DNA from: an uncultured Rhodospirillaceae bacterium | Lineage (GTDB): Bacteria > Pseudomonadota > Alphaproteobacteria > CAAGCB01 > CAG-977 | NCBI GenBank assembly: GCA_900550445.1 | Contig: URSF01000007.1 | Span: 1 to 64,000 of the forward strand | Direction of reading: 5' to 3' | DNA: 64,000 bases | Shown here: piece by piece, positions 50,647 to 59,752 of the stretch | Numbering within the stretch: position 1 is the first letter of the stretch | Layout of the letters: every line of letters begins with the position of its first letter | The notes under the pieces: model-generated | Told to the model about the DNA's origin: nothing | Database searches by the model: none | The model's input: the letters and a program-made list of their open reading frames with translations, nothing else | Made by a program: the position numbers and the translations under genes

Positions 50647-51579
50647 ATGACAAAGATTTATAAAACAGTTTCTGAACTAATCGGCCGGACGCCGTTAATG
50701 GAATTGTCGAATTATGAAAAAGCCGAAAACCTCGGCGCGGTTGTGCTGGCAAAACTGGAAATGTTCAATCCCGCGGGATCCGTCAAGGACAGAGTGGCTT
50801 TGGCAATGATTAACGACGCCGAACAAAAGGGATTGTTAAAACCGGGATCAGTCATTGTCGAACCGACCAGCGGTAATACGGGGATCGGTCTGGCCTGCGT
50901 CGGGTTGTCGCGCGGATATAAGGTTATTTTGACCATGCCCGAAACGATGAGCGTTGAACGGCGCAGTCTGTTAAAAGCGTACGGAGCCGAAATTGTTTTG
51001 ACCGAAGGGGCCAAAGGCATGGCGGGCGCGGTGGAAAAGGCGCGGGAGATTGCTCAAGAAACGCCTGACAGCTTTATTCCGGGGCAGTTTTCTAATCCGG
51101 CGAATCCTGCGGCGCACGAAGCGACGACCGGACCCGAAATTTGGCAGGATACAGACGGCAAAGTCGATATTTTTGTTGCCGGAGTCGGAACGGGCGGCAC
51201 ATTAACCGGCGTCGGCCGGTATTTGAAATCCAAAAAACCGGAAGTTAAAGTCATTGCCGTTGAACCTGACGCGTCGCCTCTTTTGTCCGAAGGAAAAGCC
51301 GGCCCTCACCCGCTGCAGGGGATCGGGGCGAATTTTATTCCGGAAACGCTGGATCGTCATATTTATGATGAAATTATCCGCGTTACGGGGGCGCAGGCTT
51401 TTGAAACCGGCAGAACGCTGGCGCGTAAAGAAGGAATTTTGGCGGGCATTTCTTCCGCGGCGGCCGTTTATGCCGCGGCGCAGGTTGCAAAAAGGCCGGA
51501 AAACAAAGGAAAAACAATTGTCGTTTTATTGCCCGACACGGGGGAAAGATATTTATCGACCCCGATGTTTTCCGAATAA
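50647..51579 (+). CDS. cysK: cysteine synthase (O-acetylserine sulfhydrylase)
   Basis: The protein has 310 residues. PLP Lys in FNPAGSVKDRVALAM, the substrate loop PTSGNTGIGLA and the PLP-phosphate loop GVGTGGTLTGVG are all present. It makes cysteine from O-acetylserine and sulfide. AGAAGGA precedes the ATG. It is read after a Cys-rich ORF and a terminator. Confidence 0.96.
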   Translation: MTKIYKTVSELIGRTPLMELSNYEKAENLGAVVLAKLEMFNPAGSVKDRVALAMINDAEQKGLLKPGSVIVEPTSGNTGIGLACVGLSRGYKVILTMPETMSVERRSLLKAYGAEIVLTEGAKGMAGAVEKAREIAQETPDSFIPGQFSNPANPAAHEATTGPEIWQDTDGKVDIFVAGVGTGGTLTGVGRYLKSKKPEVKVIAVEPDASPLLSEGKAGPHPLQGIGANFIPETLDRHIYDEIIRVTGAQAFETGRTLARKEGILAGISSAAAVYAAAQVAKRPENKGKTIVVLLPDTGERYLSTPMFSE

Positions 51580-51582
51580 AGC

Positions 51583-52611
51583 TTAAAAAGTCGATTTTTC
51601 AAGCGTGACGGTCGTGTCCAGTCGCAGCAACAGATCTGTTATGCGGCGCAGGAAAGTGCCGTTCAGTACGCGCAGAGGAACTTCTTTGCCCGGTTTGCTC
51701 TGAAAACTGATTTTGTCGGGTGATTTGATAAACGCGGCGATTGTCTGTGCGATATCCGCGTTTCTTTGCCTGTGCGCGTTTGAAAAAGACAGATAAGAAA
51801 CGATTTTCTGAATTTCCCGATTGTCCAGTTCTGCCGGACTGGGAGCATTCGGCTGACGCAGATAAAGTGTATCAATATACCGTTTATATCCTTTGACCAA
51901 TGCCGTTTCCGTATAGGAAAACGATAGCGCGGTAATGACGGCGCCTTCTAAGAAATTTTTCAAATCTGCGGCCGGATTGCCTTTTTGCACTAAATGTTTA
52001 AAAGCCAAAATCAACTGCCCCTGCTGGGCGTTGGAAATATTATTCAAGGAAACGTCAAAGTTCCAGCGGCCCAGACATTTATCGGAAATATCCGCGGAAA
52101 GCATCATTTTTTTCGCCGTCGGATAATATGTGTATTCGCCTTTAACGCCGGCGGAAACGTTATTGCAACCGGCCAGCATGACGGCGTACAGCGGGTAATT
52201 CAAAATGTCCGCCGCCGGATTGAAAAGAGCCAGTGAATCAATAACGCTTTCATCTGATTTTTTCAATATCCGGGCAATATCGACCAGACGGAAAGAAATA
52301 TTTTCGGCGCTGAAAGACAATTTTGTCGCGATATGTCCGCTTTCCTTATAGTTGTGAATAACAAATTCCTCTGTTTTGTTCGCCAGCCCCGGCAGAACCT
52401 GCAGCCGAACCGAAACGTTTTTTAAAACGGCGACATCGGAAACCGATAAAGACAGATCCTGATATGATACGCTGTTGTTCAAACGGTTCCGCGTCAGAAA
52501 ATAATGAATGTTTTTTTCTTCTTCGTCTTTTTGCAGCAGAACCATGAACACGCCGCAGGCCGAAAACAGCAGAAACAGAATCGTAACGGCGACCCACATG
52601 CTTTTTGTCAT
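51583..52611 (-). CDS. unrecognised membrane-anchored envelope protein
   Basis: The protein has 342 residues. An N-terminal membrane anchor (about 6-27, WVAVTILFLLFSACGVFMVLL) is followed by a soluble, mixed alpha/beta part with YQDLSLSVSDVAVLKNVSVRL near residue 50. This resembles repeat strands of AsmA-like or DUF945-like envelope proteins, but no firm family is seen. Its ATG overlaps the stop of the next upstream gene by 4 bases, so both are one operon. Confidence 0.6.
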   Translation of the reverse strand: MTKSMWVAVTILFLLFSACGVFMVLLQKDEEEKNIHYFLTRNRLNNSVSYQDLSLSVSDVAVLKNVSVRLQVLPGLANKTEEFVIHNYKESGHIATKLSFSAENISFRLVDIARILKKSDESVIDSLALFNPAADILNYPLYAVMLAGCNNVSAGVKGEYTYYPTAKKMMLSADISDKCLGRWNFDVSLNNISNAQQGQLILAFKHLVQKGNPAADLKNFLEGAVITALSFSYTETALVKGYKRYIDTLYLRQPNAPSPAELDNREIQKIVSYLSFSNAHRQRNADIAQTIAAFIKSPDKISFQSKPGKEVPLRVLNGTFLRRITDLLLRLDTTVTLEKSTF

Positions 52612-54320
52612 GAACCGTCCTCCTGCTTATAAGGGGCGTGATACGGCAGCCAGTTCGGCTTTTCATGGCGCCGCCGGATTAAACCGACCAGATCGGCCAC
52701 TTCGCCGCAGGCTTCCTGTTCGCAGGCGGCGGCCGAGGATAATTCCAGCACGCCGGCGCTCAGAGGATCCGTTTTTTTGTTTTGTTTTCTTTCTTCCGCC
52801 GTCATTAAACGCAGATTGCCGCTGACAATATGCCAACCCGGTCTGCTTAACAGCCCGCTGGTCTGCGTGATCAGAAATTCTGCCGGCCAGCCGGCCCACG
52901 CTTTATCCAGCCCCAGCGAAGAAATATTGACCAGCATATTAACGCGTACCGGTTTTTGCATAATTGCCGCCGCCGTTAACATGGCGGGCAGATTGTCAAT
53001 CCTGTCCACGCCGATCATATAGGCCAGCCGACCCAGATAATCCGACTTTGTTAATTCGTTGTAATCCGCCATCATCAATTGATGTTCGCGTAAATCTTCG
53101 GAACGGCGTGCGTTTTCCCTCAGCCGGGCCAGATTTTGGGTTTTATCCGATACGATTTTCCATTTTTTTCCGGGCCTTCTTTCCAAAACGGCCGCATAAA
53201 TCAGCCGGGATTCCGTATCGGCGGTTTCTTCCGAACTTTTTTTGGCGGTTTCGGGCATATCCATGCCGGGAATTCCCTGCGGGACGGTCGTTGCGAAAAA
53301 TTTCATCTGCGTCGCCCCATGGCAGAAAATATCGGCAAAACTTTCCGCCGTGCGCAAGATATTGTCGGTAACGGTATTTTCCAAAAACAACTCTTCGTTT
53401 TCCGTTACGGCCGCGATGATAAACGGCGAACACCCCGCCCAGGGAGAATAAAAACCGGTTTTCCGGTTGCGCCGGCTTTTTAAATACCCCAGATAATGAA
53501 TTTTCAGTTCGGGATCCGAATCAATCAGGTAACTTAAATTCTGTTCGTTTTTTCCGGCTCCGTACCGGTTCAGCAGGACGACGTTCAGATTTTTCCGCCC
53601 GGTAAAGCGTCCTTCCGTAAAGTAACCGTCCAAAGTTGTTTCCAGATTTCCTTTTTCATTAAAGACGGACACTTCCGCTCTGCCGTAGATCAGGTTTTCC
53701 GAACAGGAATTACTGCCGACGCTGATGAACCAGTTTTTCATTTTATTTGCGGGTTTGTCGGTTGTATACAAAATGGAACAGCTTTTGTCCTTGGAATATA
53801 TTCTGTGTTCCAAAGCCGTTTGGGAATCAATATGGGCGACGATCCTTTGTTTTCCGGCAGGCGGAGCCCATTCTTTGACGGGAAAGCCGTCTTTGGCGCG
53901 CGCGGTGTTGACGGCGGCGGCCTGCAGCTGGCGGATTTTTACTTTTAAGGTCCCTTTTTCCGGTTTCCATTTATCCGTTGCCGAAGCCGATCCCTGATAT
54001 ACCAGCGTATTGGCGCTGTACCCGTCAATGACGGCCTGCAGAGCGGAAGGACATTCATTGTTTAGTACCAGCGCCACTTTTGCCATTAAAGTGTTCAGCG
54101 CTGTTTCTTCAAAAGCCGTTTCGTCCTGCGCGAAAATTTTCAGACTCAGGATATCTTCGCACCATTTTCCGTCGGCCGCTTCGGCGAAAACTTCCACGCC
54201 CGCCTTGGCGGAATAGGCGATTCTTTTCATTTCGTGCCCCGTCTGTATGTCAAGCGTCTGCGCGCCCGCCGGGGCCGTCAGGAAAAAAAATAAAGCTGCC
54301 GTTTTGAAAAAACTGTTCAT
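52608..54320 (-). CDS. unrecognised exported protein, 570 residues
   Basis: A signal peptide (LTAPAGAQ) is followed by a large periplasmic part without membrane helices. Near residue 235 a segment SWG-like and NRYGAGKNEQNLSYL appear, and a region at 440-480 (YNELTKSDYLGRLAYMIGVDRIDNLPAM) looks helical. The last 60 residues have four Cys. No family is recognised. It is divergent from the DUF2157 gene and forms an operon with the anchored protein at 51583. The pair may act together in the envelope. Confidence 0.6.
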   Translation of the reverse strand: MNSFFKTAALFFFLTAPAGAQTLDIQTGHEMKRIAYSAKAGVEVFAEAADGKWCEDILSLKIFAQDETAFEETALNTLMAKVALVLNNECPSALQAVIDGYSANTLVYQGSASATDKWKPEKGTLKVKIRQLQAAAVNTARAKDGFPVKEWAPPAGKQRIVAHIDSQTALEHRIYSKDKSCSILYTTDKPANKMKNWFISVGSNSCSENLIYGRAEVSVFNEKGNLETTLDGYFTEGRFTGRKNLNVVLLNRYGAGKNEQNLSYLIDSDPELKIHYLGYLKSRRNRKTGFYSPWAGCSPFIIAAVTENEELFLENTVTDNILRTAESFADIFCHGATQMKFFATTVPQGIPGMDMPETAKKSSEETADTESRLIYAAVLERRPGKKWKIVSDKTQNLARLRENARRSEDLREHQLMMADYNELTKSDYLGRLAYMIGVDRIDNLPAMLTAAAIMQKPVRVNMLVNISSLGLDKAWAGWPAEFLITQTSGLLSRPGWHIVSGNLRLMTAEERKQNKKTDPLSAGVLELSSAAACEQEACGEVADLVGLIRRRHEKPNWLPYHAPYKQEDGS

Positions 54321-54380
54321 ATCGGCAACTATAAAATATAATTTTGAAAAATTGTAGTCTTAAAACAAAAGGAAGAAAGA

Positions 54381-55382
54381 TTGATTGTTCCTGATAAAAA
54401 AACGGAAGCCTATTTAAACGAACCCGTTTCTCCGAAAGGTGTGCTGCGGCTGTGCCGGGCAGGCGTTCTGCCTTCTTCGGATTTTCTGCGCGCGGCGGCT
54501 TTGTGCCGTTCCGACAGAAAGTGGGGAAAATTCATTTTGCTGATCCTGCGTTTTCTGACGGGTTTGAGTTTTTTGACGGCAGCTTTTTTTGTTATGGTCG
54601 CGAAATGGAGCTTCTTTTATCAAACGGGAGGCTTTATTCTTTTAGCCGTTTTGTTTGTTCTGTGCGCCTGTGCCCGCAGCCGGTCGGCCGTTGCCGACTA
54701 TGCCGGCGCCGCTTTGATCGGCTTGATGATTTTTTTGCCCGGCCTTGTTTTCAGGACAAATTCTTTTTTGTATGAAGAATTTTTCCTGTGGTTTGTTTTG
54801 CTGGCCGTCTGGGCCGTTCCGTCCGGACGCGCCGGTATACGGTTGTCGGTTTTTGTCGTTTTAAATGCGGCGATTTTCCTGTATGGCGTTCAATTCGCTC
54901 TGCCGTCGTTTATTTTCAGTGCGACGACTTTCTTTATTTTGGCGGCGGCGTTTAATTTGTTCTGCTTTGTCTTGCATGGATTTCTACCTTTGCGGCCCTC
55001 ATGCCGGAACCGGCCCTGTTTCAGCTTCTTCCCGCTGGCGGGTATGATGTTGTTTTTGTCGGCGGCGGCCGGGGTACAGTGTTTTCCGGTTCGTTCTTTG
55101 AATCCGGGAGATGTTTCTTTTTTGTTGTGCTGCGTGTGTTCGTGCGTGTGCGGTTATTTATATATTATCCGTATTCCGGATCGGACGGGACGCCGTTTGA
55201 CGGGCTTGTTTACCGTGTGTTGGGGAATCATGATGCTGTACCGCCTGCTTTATGCTTTTGATTTTTCTGCCGGGCTTCGACAGGCTTTGTTTTGTGCCGC
55301 CGTTTCCGCGTTGATCGCTGCGGCGCTGATTCTGGAACGCCTGTATGTCGCCCGTGTAAAAGGAGAAAAAGATGCCGTCTGA
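54381..55382 (+). CDS. DUF2157-type membrane protein
   Basis: The protein has 333 residues. The start is TTG 54381 with AGGAAG upstream. The N-terminal part is hydrophilic, then about eight membrane helices follow. The overall plan and the order with the next two genes match the DUF2157, DUF4401, GDYXXLXY trio of other bacteria. The role of the trio is unknown. Confidence 0.65.
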   Translation: MIVPDKKTEAYLNEPVSPKGVLRLCRAGVLPSSDFLRAAALCRSDRKWGKFILLILRFLTGLSFLTAAFFVMVAKWSFFYQTGGFILLAVLFVLCACARSRSAVADYAGAALIGLMIFLPGLVFRTNSFLYEEFFLWFVLLAVWAVPSGRAGIRLSVFVVLNAAIFLYGVQFALPSFIFSATTFFILAAAFNLFCFVLHGFLPLRPSCRNRPCFSFFPLAGMMLFLSAAAGVQCFPVRSLNPGDVSFLLCCVCSCVCGYLYIIRIPDRTGRRLTGLFTVCWGIMMLYRLLYAFDFSAGLRQALFCAAVSALIAAALILERLYVARVKGEKDAV

Positions 55383-56406
55383 ATTTTCGCTGCGCCAGGT
55401 GCTGGCCTGTTTAAATATTTCGGTATTTGATCCGCTTGTCGAACCGGCTTTGAAAAAAGCTTGCCGGATTGATGCGGAACAGAAAACGGCGAAAAGAGAT
55501 CCGTTTCACAATATTGTTTCTTTGGTTGTCCTGCAGGCGGCGGCATTGATTTGTTTTGCCGGACTGCGCCCGTATGCCGTTCCCGCCGGCGTGTTTTTGG
55601 TTCTTTTCGGCGGAATTGCCGTCGGAAAAACCGTGTCGTCCGCCTGGAAATTTTTCTTTAAGATTTATTTTCTGGCCGGCCTTTTTTTGTTGGCGGAAAC
55701 GACGTTTCATTTTTCTGCTTTCGCCGTGCCGGTAATCCTTTTGTTTTTCCTGCTGCGCGACTCGTTTGGCCCGAAAGGCCGCGAAACAAGGGCTCTGCTG
55801 GCTTTTTGGTTCTTTGTTTCCGTCATGGCGGCGTTCGGAACGAATCAATCCGTGTCGTTGTTTTTGTTAACGGGCTTTTTTTCTCTGGTCGGCGTGACAG
55901 GATTGTTGTTTCCTTTAAAAAACCTGTACTGGCGCGAACCGTCAATTATTTTCGCCGTTTTACCGCTTTTTCTGGTTTTGGGATATGAAACCGCCGTGCT
56001 GACGGGGGCGGTCTTTCCCGTTGATCAAAGCGGCTCGGTGCTGGCCGTAACGTTTGCGGCGCAGGTTTTGATGCTGATCTTTTGCCTGCGCAGAGATTTG
56101 GAAACAGGTGAAATCGTTTTGTCCTGTCTGGTCGCGGCGGGGGTGTTTCTGTGTGCTTTGCTGTTGTCCGGCGGGTTGGCGGGATCGGCGGTTTTGTTTC
56201 TGACGGCCTTTTTCACGGACGCCCGCGTTATGGGGCGGATCGCGGCGGTTTTGTTTTCCTGCTTTTTGATAGTTTTCTTTTTGTCATTGCCGATTTCTTT
56301 GTTTACGGCCGGGCTGGTCGCAGCTCTTTCCGGTATTGTTTTCGGCTTGTTTTACCTGCGTTTGAAACGCTTTGCTCTGCCGGAGAAAACAAAATGCGCC
56401 GTTTAA
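55372..56406 (+). CDS. DUF4401-type membrane protein
   Basis: The protein has 344 residues. A short hydrophilic start (about 55 residues) is followed by about ten membrane helices. It starts 11 bases inside the previous gene with GGAG upstream. The second gene of the trio; function unknown. Confidence 0.65.
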   Translation: MPSEFSLRQVLACLNISVFDPLVEPALKKACRIDAEQKTAKRDPFHNIVSLVVLQAAALICFAGLRPYAVPAGVFLVLFGGIAVGKTVSSAWKFFFKIYFLAGLFLLAETTFHFSAFAVPVILLFFLLRDSFGPKGRETRALLAFWFFVSVMAAFGTNQSVSLFLLTGFFSLVGVTGLLFPLKNLYWREPSIIFAVLPLFLVLGYETAVLTGAVFPVDQSGSVLAVTFAAQVLMLIFCLRRDLETGEIVLSCLVAAGVFLCALLLSGGLAGSAVLFLTAFFTDARVMGRIAAVLFSCFLIVFFLSLPISLFTAGLVAALSGIVFGLFYLRLKRFALPEKTKCAV

Positions 56407-56927
56407 TCGCTTTTTTCTGCCCTTTGTTGATTCTGATTGTTCTGGCCGGACGTTGTTTTACGGGAACTTTAACCGTCCGGTCCGGTGTCCGGCTGCTACT
56501 GCCGGCGTCCGTCCGGGAAACGGGAAGGGATTCTTTTTCTGATTTCGCGCGCCTGCGCTATTATAATTTCATTCCGGTCCCCAGCCTTTCCGACGAGAGG
56601 GGAACCATTGTTGTCGAACGTTTGGACGACGGACGGGCAAGGTTTGTTTCCGCCCTTTTTGACCGGCCTTTAAGGCCGCGGGAACTGCTGTTGAAATACG
56701 TTATTGCGCCTTCGCCGCCGTTTGGCGCGAAAACGCAAGGGCCGGATATACGCTTTTCTTCCGACTTGCTTCGTTTTTCAGAAACAAAAGCTTTTCGTCC
56801 TTCTGCCGTCCGCTATGCCGTTGTCAGCGTCAATAACGCCGGAACCGCCGTTTTGACAGGCCTGGCGGACAACAACGGCGTTTTGCTGGTCAAGGGTTTG
56901 ATTCCTGCAGTTTCTCACACGCCTTGA
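56394..56927 (+). CDS. GDYXXLXY-family protein with a variant signature
   Basis: The protein has 177 residues from ATG 56394, overlapping the previous gene by 13 bases. An N-terminal membrane helix or signal is followed by a periplasmic domain. The family signature GDYxxLxY appears as S-D-F-A-R-L-R-Y near residue 50, with G to S and Y to F. The gene order identifies it. It overlaps the convergent GT-C-like gene by 38 bases. Confidence 0.7.
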   Translation: MRRLIAFFCPLLILIVLAGRCFTGTLTVRSGVRLLLPASVRETGRDSFSDFARLRYYNFIPVPSLSDERGTIVVERLDDGRARFVSALFDRPLRPRELLLKYVIAPSPPFGAKTQGPDIRFSSDLLRFSETKAFRPSAVRYAVVSVNNAGTAVLTGLADNNGVLLVKGLIPAVSHTP

Positions 56928-58716
56928 AATCGACATGAAAGATAATATACTTTTGCTGGACGTTTGAAGGCAGATCACGGATTTGCTTTAAAAAGCACGG
57001 CTCATATTTTTGAGTTAAAAGCTTTCCGACAAAAGTTAACGGATTAAAAACCAGCTTTTCTTTCAGCTGCTGCGGCAGGTAATAATAAGGATTGTCCAGC
57101 AGAATGGTTTTAACCTGATGTTTTTTCAATAATTTTTGCACTTCAATCGGATCTGTGCCGTACAGGATATTATAAGTGTCGCTAATCCCTTCCGCATTGG
57201 AATGATAAGGCGACCCGATCACGGGAATCCCTGCGCCCCATGCCGTTTCCGGCCCGCGAGAAGAAGAAGTCAGAATACTTCCCTTTTCTTTGGAAATATA
57301 GGGCAGATATTCTTCCGGTCTTGTTATGGTCATTTGAGATCCGTTTTGGATATCGTAAGATACCGCGGTTAAATATAAAAAACTGCATAACAGATAGAAT
57401 ATTGCGGGAATGACCAAAAATATGCGGACGCGTTGTTTTTGCAAGAAAGCGACTTTATCGTAAAAAACGTTTAAAGCCGCGACTGTCATCAGCGCGGCAA
57501 AAACCGAAACCGTTCGTCCGAAACGGCGGCTGAGCAGCGTCATGAACGCGAAAAACAGAACCGGCGCGCCGACGGTCATGATCAGTTTTTTATACCGCGG
57601 CGAGGCAAACGGAAAAGCCGCCAGCCCCAGCACGCAGGCCAGTAAAGGAAGGCCGTCAAATTTGGCAATGGCGCTGTTTGATAAAAAAGCAGGCTGCAGC
57701 TCTGTAATATGTTTTGCCCATATTTCATAAAGTTCCGGCGGAATCGGCGAACCGAACACTTTTCCGGCGCCGAATAAGAATAACGCGAACCCCAAAGAAA
57801 ACAGGGACAGCAAAGAAATGGTCAGAAACCGGCCGATAAAGGAGGAAATAAATTTTTCTTTTTCTAATAATTCTTCCATATAAAAAGAAAGAGCCATCAA
57901 TCCCGAAATAACTACCAGCAGTACGGATAACCGGCCGTTGTCGGGAAACAATATTCCCTGCATCGGCGGATTAACGATCAGACAAACGGCGGAAGTCAGG
58001 AAAAAATATTGGCAAAAGATTCGGATCTGCCTCATATTTTGATATTTAAACAGCCAGCTTAAAACCATTCCCGCCGTAGTTGCTACGGCGGCCAGAAACC
58101 CTTCCGGCGTCGCCCATACGGATAATCCGGCGAATATTCCCGCCGTTTTAAAAAAAGCGGAACGCCCTGTTTTAAAACCGTGCATCAAGCCGCCGAGGGT
58201 AATAATAATCAGCAGGTTCAATAAAACGTGATGATCCGCGCGCCCCGCCGTGAATAACGACAGGATCGGAAACTGGCAGAAATAAAGCGTCATGGCCAAG
58301 ATCCGCAGAGCCGGACCGAAAAAAGCCTTTCCCGCCCAGATTAATCCGGCGGCAGATAATCCCGCGATCAAAGGCTGGTATAAAAAACACCCGTAAAAGA
58401 CGGCCTGTTTGACGTCCGTAAAAGGCAGAAACGGCAGACTGGCCGCGAACAAAAACATGTCAGTAATCCGTGTGAAATGCAACATCTGTCCGAAAGGCCA
58501 GTTATCATGCATATACATTGTTTCCGCCCACGATCCCGACGAAATGAAATCCGCCAGACGCAAAGCGTGCGTGAAGTTATCCGTTTCCGATAATGTTGCC
58601 TGTGACTGACAGATCAGGTAAACCTGCCATATTAAAACGAAACAAAAGGCGAAAACATATTCGTGCCGAAGATAAAGTTCAGAAAACTTTTTAGTCGAAA
58701 AGTTCTTAAAAATCAA
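56890..58716 (-). CDS. large membrane protein, GT-C glycosyltransferase-like
   Basis: The protein has 608 residues with 11 to 12 membrane helices, then a C-terminal soluble part (about 500-608). The first periplasmic loop has SETDNFTHALRLADF and MHDNWPFGQMLHFTR. A DN pair and a W-P-F-G pattern there recall the acidic loop of GT-C enzymes such as STT3 and PMT. AGRADHHVLLNL is another conserved-looking motif. It may move a sugar from a polyprenyl carrier. It overlaps tdk by 11 bases. Confidence 0.6.
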   Translation of the reverse strand: MIFKNFSTKKFSELYLRHEYVFAFCFVLIWQVYLICQSQATLSETDNFTHALRLADFISSGSWAETMYMHDNWPFGQMLHFTRITDMFLFAASLPFLPFTDVKQAVFYGCFLYQPLIAGLSAAGLIWAGKAFFGPALRILAMTLYFCQFPILSLFTAGRADHHVLLNLLIIITLGGLMHGFKTGRSAFFKTAGIFAGLSVWATPEGFLAAVATTAGMVLSWLFKYQNMRQIRIFCQYFFLTSAVCLIVNPPMQGILFPDNGRLSVLLVVISGLMALSFYMEELLEKEKFISSFIGRFLTISLLSLFSLGFALFLFGAGKVFGSPIPPELYEIWAKHITELQPAFLSNSAIAKFDGLPLLACVLGLAAFPFASPRYKKLIMTVGAPVLFFAFMTLLSRRFGRTVSVFAALMTVAALNVFYDKVAFLQKQRVRIFLVIPAIFYLLCSFLYLTAVSYDIQNGSQMTITRPEEYLPYISKEKGSILTSSSRGPETAWGAGIPVIGSPYHSNAEGISDTYNILYGTDPIEVQKLLKKHQVKTILLDNPYYYLPQQLKEKLVFNPLTFVGKLLTQKYEPCFLKQIRDLPSNVQQKYIIFHVDFKACEKLQESNP

Positions 58717-59323
58717 AGAGATCTCCTTGCCTTAAATCAATATTGCCTTCCGTTTCCCGCGGTTCGTAAACGGAACTGAACGGATAATGCCGGGCGCATC
58801 TGGGTTCGTAAATATCCGCGGCGCCAAGCTCTATATCCGAATTTGACCCGCCGCGTTTGTATGTAAAGATCGCTGGTTCGTTACAGACGGCGCATCTGGC
58901 CTGCAAAGCGGTATAGCGGTCGGCAATCGTTTTTAATTTTGAAATAATTTCAAACTGTTCGCCTTTCCAATTCATGTCCAGTCCGCAGCAAACGACATTC
59001 AGCCCTCTGTTCATCAGCGTGCTGATACAGGCGATAACGTCGCCGCCGAAATAAGGTTCCGTAAAAAACTGGATTTCATCAAAAAAAACGGCTTGCGCTT
59101 TTTCCACGGCGTCGGATTCCAGAATTTCGCTGGTGTTTGTCAGATTGAACGCTTCGGCCGCCACGCCGTCATGCGTTTTGATTTCGCAAATACCGTACCG
59201 GGTGTCAAACGACGGTTTGATCAAGATCATTTCTCCGTCAAAAGAACGTGCTTTTTTCAGTAAAGCGGACGTTTTTCCTGCAAACATGGGGCCGGCGATG
59301 ACTTCCAGAGTTCCTTTTGGCAT
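58706..59323 (-). CDS. tdk: thymidine kinase (type II)
   Basis: The protein has 205 residues. Walker A GPMFAGKTSALLKKA, the DEIQFF motif, and a zinc site (CAVCNEPA ... C ... H) are present. It phosphorylates thymidine in the salvage route. The next gene starts 11 bases before its stop. Confidence 0.95.
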   Translation of the reverse strand: MPKGTLEVIAGPMFAGKTSALLKKARSFDGEMILIKPSFDTRYGICEIKTHDGVAAEAFNLTNTSEILESDAVEKAQAVFFDEIQFFTEPYFGGDVIACISTLMNRGLNVVCCGLDMNWKGEQFEIISKLKTIADRYTALQARCAVCNEPAIFTYKRGGSNSDIELGAADIYEPRCARHYPFSSVYEPRETEGNIDLRQGDLFDF

Positions 59324-59465
59324 TTTTACTGTCCCGAAATTAATAACGACGCGGTTTTATGTAGATTTGCCCGTATCTTTCTCCGGTGTCCAGTAAAAAA
59401 GAAAAACCGGAAGATTTCTCTTATTTTCAGACGGGGATAAAAAGTTAATCCGAAACGGAAATATT

Positions 59466-59494
59466 TTGAAAAATTCTTTTGTTCATTATATAAA
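59466..59494 (+). promoter_or_regulatory. promoter of the oadGAB operon
   Basis: TTGAAA (59466-59471) is followed after 17 bases by TATAAA (59489-59494), 43 bases before the oadG ATG. Confidence 0.7.
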
Positions 59495-59536
59495 GTAAAA
59501 AATAAGGGGTAGTTGTAATTTAAAACAGAGGTTTGC

Positions 59537-59734
59537 ATGTTTGTGGAAGGATTGGAATTAACGCTGATCGGCATGTCTGGCGTTTTTTTATTTCTGCTGC
59601 TGTTAATTGCATCAATGTATGCGCAGGCGGCGATTTTTCAATATCTGGGCATATCGGACGAAACCGAAAAAACAACCGGCGGGGACGAAGCTCTGGTTGC
59701 GGCGGCAATCGCGGTCAAACTGAAAAACGGCTAA
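59537..59734 (+). CDS. oadG: oxaloacetate decarboxylase gamma subunit
   Basis: The protein has 65 residues with one N-terminal membrane helix (LELTLIGMSGVFLFLLLLI), then a short charged end (ALVAAAIAVKLKNG), as in OadG. It holds the alpha and beta subunits together. AGAGG lies upstream. First gene of the operon. Confidence 0.85.
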   Translation: MFVEGLELTLIGMSGVFLFLLLLIASMYAQAAIFQYLGISDETEKTTGGDEALVAAAIAVKLKNG

Positions 59735-59752
59735 ACGGTAAGGTGAATGGAA

